Shown: piece after piece, positions 54,471 through 64,000 of the stretch
How the letters are laid out: every line of letters begins with the position of its first letter
Position numbering within the stretch: the first letter of the stretch is position 1
Origin: Casuarius casuarius
Lineage: Eukaryota; Chordata; Aves; Casuariiformes; Casuariidae
Reading direction: 5' to 3'
Assembly (NCBI GenBank): GCA_003342895.1
Contig: PTFA01000050.1
Coordinates: forward strand, 3,141,827 to 3,205,826
DNA: 64,000 bases
Notes under the pieces: model-generated
What the model was told of the DNA's origin: nothing
The model's database searches: none
The model's input: only the letters and a program-made list of their open reading frames with translations
Program-made: the position numbers and the translations under genes

Positions 54471-57302
54471 CATGTGACAAAAAGAGAGAAAAACCTATAA
54501 TATACAAAATTTCTGCTTTTATATTAAAAAACATGATTTCCCACCAAAAGAGTGATTTATAGGACAATCCAGAGGAGAGTTTACATGCACACATTAAAGG
54601 ATGATTCCTTCCTCCAACTTACTAGCTTTGTTCAGTTAAGACTTGTTAGAGTTCTTGAAAGATTTTTTTTTAAAGACCCCTCTGAATATACAATTTGGTA
54701 TTCATAAAGATCTGGGCATGCCGTACACAAATAAATGAAGCAGGAATGTTTCACTTCCAGATATACTAAAGCATTCCCATCCTTTTGGAAACCGAGCACA
54801 TGGACTATGTTACTGCTGAACATCCATTCTTAACCAAAAGGAGGAAGAACAAGGGAAGAAATGGGAAATGGATTTTCTTTCTGAAGAGCAGATTGCACTC
54901 TCTGGTCTGGCAATAACAATTACTAATGACATTTAGAGAGAAATTAAGGATGAGAAATGCAAGTTGGCATTTCAGCAGTGCCAGTCAGTAACATTGCATC
55001 AGAGCTCACAGGAGAGATGAGAAAAAGTTTAGGGATGGAAAATTAATTTTGTTATGTCAACAATTAACAAATACCTTTTCTTCATTCTTTACCACACTAT
55101 CACAAATTACCACTGTGATAGTATTTAGCAGCTCCTCAGGTGAATGAAATAGCACTTTGAAATCCTCACTACTGGAGGGGAACACACAAGCTTGTGTTTT
55201 ATTCCATTTTGTTGAAGAGAGAAGAATAGAAAAAGGATCAAACTGACCAGGGAGAGAGAAAAACAAGTTCTTTAACATGCGATAGCAAGAATATTCTGTA
55301 GTGGCCTCTCTCTGCAGATCTCTGTTTTTTACAACCATGAATGAATTAAGCTTACCTGTGCTTTTTCTGTGGTTGTTATTCCTGCTTTATGAATTTGGAA
55401 AGACAGTGTGCCCAAATCCATGCAGGAGAGCTTTGGAGGAGCCAGACTCGTGATGACCTGGTGACTCTGGTCTGGTAGCCTCAGACCTTTCATTCAGAAG
55501 GCCTTTCTATCTGGATAAGGTGAAATTTCTATCTCTGTAGGAAGGTGGTGAAAGCTGAGTTTCCTGCTCCTCTGCAGGTAGCAGCATATTAAGGGTGACG
55601 CTAGGTGTGAAGACCTAGTGCAGGTCTGAAGAGCAGGTGCGGTGGCGAGCGGGCCACGGGCACAGCTACCTCCGCAGGAACTGGTTTTTGGGGAACTCCT
55701 TCCCAACGGGGCAGCTAATCAAATAAAAAGAAGGGTTTGAGTTTTGGTTTCACTTTTTCTCCAAAAACATCGCGTCACTTGCAGTCACTGGTGGGAAGAG
55801 GGATGGATCTCTGATATGGCCACTGTGATTTTCTGCTGCTGTGGAAAGTGGTTTGTGGTCTCCGATCATGGATTAGCTCTGTTTCCTCCTGTAAGTGTCG
55901 CTAGAGTCCAAAGGAACCGACTTCGGTTTTCAAAGGAACGGAGACGGCTGCATTTGCAAGGGCAGACCATCAGCTTTATTTAAGGAAGGTAGTGGAAGAG
56001 GCTCAATCAGCCTCTGTTTTAAGCAGCGCATCGAAGGTGGTGTACAACACGCTTTTAAAAGTTCAGTCTCTTCATTTGCTTGCTGCTAGAGCAAAACAGG
56101 GATGCTTGTCCAGACATAACAGTATATGCCTGAGTGTTTTCACAAGAAATGTCTAGATCATTAAATATAATAGGTCTCAGCTGCAGTTTTGATCACTGAA
56201 GCATGCACACAATTCATCACAGCAAACTAGGTACGTCTTTGTAACTTATCTTTCTGCAATTTGCTGGCACTTTTAGAGAGCTGAAACTTATATTGTATGT
56301 GCTGCAGAAGCCATTTCAGATAAAATATTCTGTGTTTATTGTTGAAGAACAAGGATTCGCTAATAACAAAAACATGGAGCAGTCTATGTTTCTGTTTCTG
56401 CATCTTGCAGAACCAGCAGTAGTACCAGCAGAGATCCCTAGCCACATTCATTATTTATATATTTTAGTGAATTTCTTGTCTGCAGTAAAAGAGATGTAAG
56501 CCTCAACGTATCAGCCTGTTTGTGCCAAATCCTATCCTACCGCCCATTCAAGAAACCTGAGGCAGCCGTGGTTCTCACTCATTACACAGACCATTTATCT
56601 GATTGGAGTTTTGTCCTCTCTGCCTTGCTGAAATGTGGCTTGTTCTTTAAAAGCTTAGTTTGACCTTTGGAAAGAAAAGGCATTTGCTATTTTAATTTTT
56701 TTTTTCTAAAGAGAACCAAAACCAAAACCTACTTAAATGGAAATTGGCATTCAAAAGCAGCGCAGTTATTGAAAAGCATTTACTTTATTACTGGAAGAGG
56801 ACAGACGCTAGTGGACTTGAAAATTACATTTCAGTGGATTCATCAGTGTCAGTCGCTAGTTAGTCTGTGAGCAGATGGATATATTTGTAACAGTTAACGG
56901 GAATTTATACTCTGCATTTTTACATTTGTCTTCAGAGCACTGCTATCTTACCTGCTGATGGGAAGGGTTTGGGGATTTATTTTATTCTGTATATCTGGGA
57001 GAGGGTATGTTTGTGTTTCTAATTGCAAGTATTTCTTACATCATAGAAGGGCCTCAGTTTTCAGAAATGTGAGTGATATATAGCTAGTGTGTAAGGAAAA
57101 TGTTGTAAAAGAATCCCCCAGTACGGCTGCTGCAGAAAAAATAAACATCTCAGCCTAAACCTAGATAAACCCCAACGGACTGAGAAAATCATTTTCAATA
57201 ACCAGATATTTTTAACTCTGTGTATGAAGGTAGTAATCGCCAGTCGCCTATATTTGCATCTAGGGCCTGCCACAGTCTAATTGCTTGTCTTTTTTTCCCC
57301 AG

Positions 57303-57465
57303 GAATTTAAGCGTACTGGTTAACAGAGCAATGCATTAAACATTCCAGCTCCAGAAGAGAAAGAAATACTGCTCTAGCCTCTACTATGTGGCATCTTTAG
57401 GTTTCGGGGATTTCGTTTAAATCTGAAATTTATATCCAGGAGAAATAAATTATTAGATTGTAAAA
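57303..57465 (+). other. Candidate alternative terminal exon (speculative)
   Basis: A strong acceptor (tctttttttccccag) ends at 57302, with a CTAAT branch-like site at about 57278-57282, some 20-25 nt upstream. From 57303, in the phase 0 required by the preceding donor, the frame reads GAA TTT AAG CGT ACT GGT TAA (EFKRTG, stop 57321-57323). AATAAA follows at 57444-57449. The combination is what a short alternative last exon needs, but it could be chance; the exon end is set arbitrarily about 16 nt past the AATAAA. The resulting protein would lack both His of the last finger. Confidence 0.25.
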
Positions 57466-58689
57466 GCAGCTGGGGAGGGAGTAAACACAGTCCCTTTTGT
57501 CCTCTATATCATTTCCCCAGGAAGATAATAAATGTATCGCAAGCGTCATGTGTTTTTTCAGTCTTGCAAACATTGTGTGTGTTGTATTTTAGATCTGAAG
57601 CTGAAGTTTTTCACACAGGAAATCCTGGATTGATACTGTGCTGCTATTTCCTACTACTGTGGTGCTGGTGAAGCCTCCATCACTTTTACCATCAGAAGGA
57701 ATTTGAAAAATAATTTCTTGAAGAAATTTAAAAGTGCCTTGGATGTACTTCTGATTTGCTGAGCTAGAGATTTAGGGTTTAATTCTAAGATTTCTCTCCT
57801 TGCTCAGCGAAACGCAGGGGGAGCAGGGTTTCACCTCTAGATGCTGGACTGAGATGAGGGTGGTGTGTCTTGCCCAGGGCCTGTTTTTCCTGCACGATTT
57901 TAAAGAGCAGGGAGAGATTCCTGCTAATCCTTCACCGACTTCCCCATTCCCGCTGCTCTGCGAGGTCAGATATCCGGAGCAAGCGCGAGCAGCAGTCAGG
58001 AAAGAGTGAGACCTGGTAAGAACAAAAGGAGGAGGAGGAGTTAAAAAGTAAGTTGGTAACTTGCCTTGCGACTCCCGGACTCGTATTTAGGACCTGTCGT
58101 TGCCTGCATCTCGGTGCTTTTGTAGTGAAGGCTGTGTCGGGTTTTGGGCCCAGCCTACTTTCCGGGAGCTGAGATACGGCTGGAGATGCAGCAGCCTGGA
58201 ATTGCCCAGCCGCTCGTTGATTTTGAAGTTGCTTTCAAAGGAGTATGTTCAAACATATGCTTGGGCGATCAGTACTCTGATTTACCATCACCTTCTGAGA
58301 ATAAATAGTTTTATGTCACACTTTGACCTGAGGGGAAAGGAAGAAGGTAAAATAATGTAGAAAAAGTTGGTTTCAAGATTGTGCCTATTCTGTGGTTTCT
58401 GCTTATGTTAAAAAATGGCCCAGGAATGTTTCGTGGGCAGGCTGAGTGCATTTGTGCAGTGACCTGGACTTAGGCAGTAAACGCTAATGGACTGAGTGCT
58501 AATACTCTCTTCTTTCTTCATGGTTTCCTATGAATAGAGTACCTTGCAATATACTGAGCTGCCTATCCATAATGAGGGTAAGGGGGCTCTACTGGAAAAA
58601 TTTAGATAAATACAGATAACACAGCACACGCTGAGGAGTTCAGGGTAGAGACAGCTCATGTCTTTGCATGAGGTCAGCTTGGGTTCAGC

Positions 58690-59185
58690 CAGGGTTTTTC
58701 ACCCCGGCTCAGCTGCAGTCCTTCACCAGCTTCTCGCAGAGCTGCTGGAGCACCGGCGGCCCTGGCTCGTGCCGGGGGAGGCCAGGTCCGCGTGGGCTTG
58801 CGCCCCGGCGCTCTGGGAGACGCTCCCGAGTGCCTCTGTGTCAGCAGCCCAGCTTCGGCAGCTCCATCCAGTATAGCTCATAAACTCAGCCGTGCCTGAG
58901 CTGATTGATTTTCTGCAGAGCGTCTCCTGCGTCCTCCGTACCGGCTCCCGGGCAGGCGGTGCCAGCGCCTCGGTCCTCTCCGCACCGAGCGCCTCCGCCG
59001 GGCCGCGTTGCTCAGGCCTGGCGCTGCACAGGACGGCCGGAGCGCTGCCCTGGCTGAGCTGACCCCCCAGGACAGTCCCCTCCTTTGTTTCTTCTGCACA
59101 GTTAAACCTGAATAAATTGCCCTGGGCGCCGAGGTTTGACGGCCAATCACGGGTCTGCCGTCAGCGCGGAAAAGGTGTGGAGAGG
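58690..59185. other. CpG-rich patch leading into the 106-bp duplication
   Basis: Dense CpG at 58755-58825 and 58920-59050. The duplication begins at 59135 on its 3' shoulder. Confidence 0.7.
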
Positions 59186-59346
59186 AGTTTCAGAATGCGT
59201 TTGCTTTTGAAAAATTGTGCTTCTTGGTGCTCAGACACACTTTGACGGCCAATCACGGGTCTGCCGTCAGCGCGGAAAAGGTGTGGAGAGGAGTTTCAGA
59301 ATGCGTTTGCTTTTGAAAAATTGTGCTTCTTGGTGCTCAGACACAC
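59135..59346. repeat. Perfect tandem duplication, two 106-bp units
   Basis: Unit 1 is 59135-59240 and unit 2 is 59241-59346; by eye they are identical at every base, and two more matching bases follow at 59347-59348. Each unit starts TTTGACGGCCAATCACGGG and ends GCTCAGACACAC. Identity implies a very recent duplication, gene conversion, or an assembly join error. The unit is not a known transposable element as far as I can tell. Confidence 0.97.
59137..59163. promoter_or_regulatory. CCAAT box between inverted TGACG half-sites (first repeat unit)
   Basis: TGACGGC at 59137-59143 and GCCGTCA at 59157-59163 form a perfect 7-bp inverted repeat around a 13-nt spacer that, with its left flank, contains CCAATCA. 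TGACG is a CREB/ATF half-site and CCAATCA an NF-Y core. The same arrangement recurs 106 bp downstream in unit 2 (59243-59269). It lies at the edge of a CpG patch, so a regulatory role is plausible but not shown. Confidence 0.35.
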
Positions 59347-59349
59347 TTG

Positions 59350-60950
59350 TAGGCTTTTGCATGAAATCACGATAGTTTAAAATGGAGTTTTTTGCTTAAA
59401 TGTCAAATTTTCCTAAGACCAGTGACACCATTATAAAGTGCTGGCTGGAAAATCCCGTGTTCGAGCAGTACGGTTGCTTCACACCCATACCACCGCAGTG
59501 ACGCGGCCTCCCTGTTTTGTCTTGTGACGTCTTTGAGGAGACGGCTTCATCTTGGTGATATTTCGGCCCCACTTTTACTTATGGGAACAAACCGTTGGCT
59601 TTTTCACACTAATAGCTCCTTTGGGGTTAATTCCTCAAGCCAGGTGGGCAGTGCGCTGATCACAATCATGTCTGCAGATTTCTGCTCTGCTGGTGGCGTG
59701 CACGCTAATGGGGAGGCATGTAAAGTACTTTATAAACAGTAGCCTCACTATTATAACCAAGGGACTTGTACTGGAGGATTTTTATACCCCTTTTGAAATT
59801 AGAAACCAGCAATAACAGCCATTATGTCCAAGGCAACAGGTCACTGACCAGTCGTTTTGTCAGCACAGCAAGTGCAGACCACGTGGCTGGAATAAGAGGA
59901 ATGTATTCATGACACAGGGCAATACAGTTTGTCATATCAGGATCGCATTAGAGGGAGTTTTACTTTAGTAGCTGCTTTATAAAAACATTACCGATAAAAG
60001 AATTGTGCTAACGTGTGGTCTGGATGTGGTAGGCTCAGCTCATTTGAGGTCAGCCTCTTTGCACTTGCTTATTTGGTCCAATGAACTTTATTTGGATGAA
60101 ACTCCCACCATTGTTGCCGGAGGATATTGCCTAAGTGGAGCCTGGGAGATGTGCCCCAGCTAATGCCTGCATTAAAATTCACAATTAAGGCTAAGTCTGT
60201 TCCCTACTTGATCCTTAACACCAGCAATACTAAACTGTTGCTACAGAAAAAGCCACAAAAAATCGAATGCTGTTCAATGACCTTTGCTGTTCCTAAGAAC
60301 AGCAGGGCAGGTTAAGGAGGCAGTTTTAGGTTCAACTTTGAATTTCTGGGCCTTCGTTGGTTTATATTCCCATGGAAATGGTCCTTCAGTGAAGCTTTGC
60401 CTACATGTTTTGATTGGTGAAGGTACTATGTCAAGCGGTTCCCTTTTGCTCTAAGTATTTTTGAGTAAAAAGTGTGTCGAGGTGTCAGAGTGCCACCCTG
60501 GTCCTACAGTAGAGACCAAATCAGGAAACTATGTAGTGTTTATAGAAGAGCCACGAAGGTGCCTGGCGATGCTGCCAGCCCTCAAAAAAAGCAACAATTA
60601 ACGGGCTTCTGCAATGTGCTTTACCTTAGATCAAGGAGGGATTAACGAGATACCCTTCAGACAGGCTTCAAATAAATCAACAAAGCTATGATGCAGAGTG
60701 ACACATTTTTGAGAGGAATAGCTAATAAGGACTCCTGGAAAATGGTTTTCCCCTTGCAAACGATTTTGAAACACTTTGCTTCCCTGAGTAGGGCCTGTAA
60801 ATGGATAAAAATAGATCAGCATTGGGACCGGCACTGAAATCTTTGGCGCAGCACAAGGAAAGGGATATATATGTGCACAGTAGATATTTTCTCGGATTAG
60901 CCTGTGGCTTGTATCTCAGAGTAGGTTTGAGTTGCGGCATGTGTTCATCG
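59350..60950. other. A+T-rich intron
   Basis: No exon or repeat recognised; isolated CpGs only. Confidence 0.6.
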
Positions 60951-60954
60951 GGGT

Positions 60955-61275
60955 AGCTTGGAGGTTTGCCGCGTACCTTCAAAGCCCGAGCAGGCAGGCG
61001 CGGGGTGCGTACTGCTGGACGCTGAGCGTGGGAGCCGCCGTGCGGGCTGGGGGCCGCGGCACGGGCACGGGGTGCTGCTCCCGGGAGCCCCGGCCCCAGC
61101 GTCAGCCGCTGCCCGGGAGCCCCCCGGCCCTCCCCGCTGCAGCCAAGGGGCCGAGTCGCGTGGATGGCGCTGGGGTAGGACGTGCCCCTCCTGCGCTTCG
61201 GTACGCAAAATCGCTGGGGTTCGGTCAGACGGAAACGCTGGGGGTGGCGGAGGGGAGGAGCAGCACAGGAATTCT
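60955..61275. other. CpG-rich patch
   Basis: Dense CpG, strongest 61025-61140; sharp boundary to A+T-rich DNA after 61275. Confidence 0.7.
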
Positions 61276-61279
61276 AAAA

Positions 61280-62120
61280 ATATTCCATTTTCATGCACTT
61301 CTGACAATAGTAATTAAATTTGTACCCCTCCCTTTACATTTTAGAAGTGTAAGGTTCTTCCCTGGGTATATTTTGATCTCGTGCATGACATACTGTAGAC
61401 GACAAGCCACAAGGATGCTGATAAATTTGCATTTCTGAGTAAAATTCTCAGGAGCATGCAGTCCCTCAAGACAGGTATTATTAGCTCCCTTGTTTCATTG
61501 GGTGCCTGAGTGAATCACAGCGTGTTTACGGCTAGTTTCTCTAACAGAAAACGCTGGTTATCTCTTAATAATGTATTCTCCAGTGTTTTTTATTTCCAAA
61601 GCACCATGGTAAGGAAATTTTCCCAAAGGCTTTCGTTTGCTTTTTTACTTCAGTATTTTACCCAGTGTTTTTGGAAGAAGCGTATAGACTTTTCAGTGAA
61701 ATATTTAATAGAATATGAGGGGCTATGCCAGGCTTAAACTAGCATTTGAAGTTCATTGGTAATAGATTCACCTTGTTTTATTCTGAGTTTTTAGAGAAGA
61801 AAACAAGTAGACAGCAGGTCTAGAAGGATGATGATACAGAATTATTAGTCTCAAGTGGAAAGGGAAAAACACGTTAGGTGAGTTGTCAAAGTCTGATAAG
61901 GACTAAACAACCTGAATTAGAAGAGAAATTAAATTCATAAATCATTTAAAAAATTCTTAGCTATTGCAAGGAAATGCTGGCACTGAGAAAAATTACTGTA
62001 AGAATGGTATTTGTTTAAAAAGGTAATTTTTCAAACCCAGACTAACATAGAAATGCCTATCAGAATTTGAGGATGTGTGCAAATTAACAAAAGCAGCCTA
62101 AGCGTAGAGATGAAATGGAG
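61280..62120. other. A+T-rich intron
   Basis: No exon or repeat recognised. Confidence 0.6.
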
Positions 62121-62124
62121 CAAA

Positions 62125-62665
62125 TACCTTGCTCAGCGCCTCCAAGGCGGAAGGCGAGCGCCGGCGACCCGGCGTGCGCAGAACAAAGGCCGGCCGGGGC
62201 GGGGGGCATCCGCCTGTGCCTCCGTGCGTGTGTGCGCGCCTGTGCGCCTGTGTGTGTTTGGATGTTGCAGAACAATGCCCGGCAGCTACGTTTCGATATA
62301 GAACAGTGCAAGCCGCAGAAAAAGATTTATTAAAAAAAAGCAGACGGCATTTAGTCTGTCGTGTGTTGAGCACAGCTTTTTTTCTCTGTAAATATTTTAC
62401 GGCTTCTGAATCTTCCCATGGACCTCAGTCCGAACGCCAGACCCTGGTGTCGCCGGCGCCCGCTCTGCAGCGGGAGCGCTGCGGGCTCAGCGGCGCGGCG
62501 CCGGGGTTCCCCGGGGTACGTGGGAGCGGAGGCCGGCGGCTCGGCTCCGGGTGCGTATCACGCACAGAAGTGCAGATGCCGCTGCGGACCGCGGGCCAGC
62601 TGCGTCCTGGTGCAGGTCGGCCTTTCTGCGGCCCCGTGCAAGGGGAAGGCGTATTTGGCCCCAGC
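62125..62665. other. CpG-rich patch, bipartite
   Basis: Two cores, 62140-62245 and 62435-62630, around an A+T-rich centre. The first contains GGCCGGCCGGGGCGGGG and the alternating CG/TG tract. Confidence 0.7.
62223..62258. repeat. Alternating purine-pyrimidine CG/TG tract
   Basis: CGTGCGTGTGTGCGCGC is strictly alternating, then two further TG/CG runs follow. The composition favours Z-DNA. It lies inside the 62125-62665 CpG patch. Confidence 0.8.
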
Positions 62666-62669
62666 GTAC

Positions 62670-64000
62670 CTAGGTATGTGCAAGTACCAGACTACCGAAG
62701 ATGCAGGTATTTCCATTTGAAATAGCCAGCTCTGCTTCTCCGCTGACACCAGTCCTCCAGATGTATTTTCTTAGACACTTGAAGTGATTTTTTTTGGTTC
62801 AATAACTTGTAAAGGACAGCTTCCTAACTGCATTTGTTCAAGTGCCATCTAAAGTGCGCTAACACTGAGACTGACTGACGTATGGCAAGTTATCAGATTT
62901 GCAGAGATGTGAAGGAAGCAGTAACACAGGCAGACTTTTCCCTTCACAAAGGATGTGCCACCTTTCGTTTGCCTCTACCTCGATTTCAAGGGATTCTTCA
63001 AATAAAAAAGGGACATGTGAACCTGTCTTGCCTGACAATTTTTTTTTTATTGAGTACCGTGATAACTTGGAGTTCACTTGTTACAAGCATTTTATGTAGT
63101 GGGTGAAATATCAGGGGAAATGAAAGAAATAATACTGTATTTCCTGAAAAACTAAGATCTAAACAGATAAGTGTCGCTGAGTAGGAGTTACCTGAAACAA
63201 CTGGAAGGGGAATTAACACCTGGTTTTATGGGAAACATTGGTTACCACTATCAGTTTTAATGAAGTGTATTAACTAAATTGTGTTCTGAGTATTCATTCA
63301 GCCCTGTTTATGGCACACTCTTGAGTACATTTACTGTTTGTCAGAAGTGCAAACTAGTGAACATATGAGGCTTTAAGACAGGCCATCTGTTAGTCTTAGA
63401 CCCTTGGATAATTGTCAAACAGTTCTAAAAATAAGCACATACAAACTGCAAGGGGGTGCAAAGGTGATTTTTCTTTAGTGTGTGTGATGGCAAATGGAAC
63501 GTAACAATCAAAAAATTAAAAATAAACAGTTTATCGTCTGGTGCGAGTTTGCTCTCCTTTTCTCTACCTCTGTCGCACTCTCTTTTTTTTCCTAGAGTGT
63601 GCTCTTTTTTTTTTATTTAGGTTTTTTTCCTTTGCTCTTCTGGGTCGTGACATCCCTTGAATGCCTCTCCAGTTTAGGATTAAAGCAGCACCAATTTAAG
63701 GCTCACAGCTTTCCATAGGGAGCATAATCTTCAGTGGCTAAAGCAAGGGTCTTCTTGTGTCCTCTGACTAAAGTAATCTCTTTATAAAGTCAAGGCATAA
63801 AGATTTTGATCTTTATGGATTGCTGTTAGAGGAAAACAGTAACTGTGCACATACATGTGTGTGCTTATGAAAATATAGTGAAGGATAATGGCTGAGAGAT
63901 TTTTGGACCATTTTAAATTCAAATGATGCAAAAAATAGTTTGAAGAAAGAATGTTGCAGATGGTATTTTGTAAATATTTAGACATTCTAACTTCTGTTTG
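62670..64000. other. A+T-rich intron to window end
   Basis: Pyrimidine-rich segments at 63555-63640 end in CTAG and TTTAG and resemble acceptors, but no codons for the expected C-terminus follow. Confidence 0.55.

Larger units (their letters stand above)
53720..58680. other. A+T-rich intron
   Basis: Apart from the candidate terminal exon at 57303, one T tract (54456-54470) and a (GGA)4-like run near 58028, no element was recognised. Confidence 0.6.

Noticed and set aside
56408..56425. Acceptor-like TTGCAG followed by AACCAGCAGTAG as the missing last exon
   Set aside because: In phase it reads Asn-Gln-Gln-stop, lacking the His needed to close the zinc finger, and the pyrimidine tract is poor.
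63590..63622. Two pyrimidine tracts ending in AG near the window end as the last-exon acceptor
   Set aside because: Neither is followed by codons for Asn-His in phase 0.

Overview
The window looks like vertebrate, most probably avian, intronic DNA. I saw no Alu, L1, tRNA-derived SINE or LTR structure and no convincing CR1 in 64 kb. The background is A+T-rich and broken by many short CpG-rich patches, and the only certain coding sequence is two short exons with canonical GT-AG borders. The assignment to birds is an inference from repeat poverty and CpG texture; the species cannot be named.

The certain gene is on the + strand. Exons at 45946-46077 and 47650-47765 encode the C-terminal C2H2 zinc fingers of the ZNF423/ZNF521 family. 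The peptide (…[18 protein letters not shown]…) fits ZNF423 (OAZ/Ebfaz/Roaz) better than ZNF521, judged from remembered family sequence and not by alignment. The upstream intron covers at least 45.9 kb of the window, the middle intron is 1572 bp, and the downstream intron is at least 16.2 kb unless an alternative terminal exon near 57303 is used. Both downstream introns cut through zinc fingers: one falls two residues after the second Cys, the other one residue before the first His. The last finger is therefore completed by an exon I could not find here and which should lie beyond base 64000.

Layout: 1-45945 is intron with about twenty CpG-rich patches (largest at about 31480-32390 and 43920-44705), long T tracts, one AT/CA/TG microsatellite and one candidate minus-strand processed retrocopy (about 23166-23890). 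Then come exon, short intron, exon. The interval 47766-64000 is the last visible intron. It holds more CpG patches, a perfect 20-bp GC palindrome, a candidate alternative terminal exon with its own AATAAA, and a perfect 106-bp tandem duplication at 59135-59346 carrying a CCAAT box flanked by inverted TGACG half-sites.

Most open reading frames over 60 codons are accidental consequences of the CpG patches (Arg/Ala/Pro/Gly-rich, overlapping in several frames on both strands) and are not annotated as genes. I found no self-contained new biological system. The best leads are the possible alternative 3' end of the zinc-finger gene, the tandem duplication, the retrocopy and the CpG mosaic.
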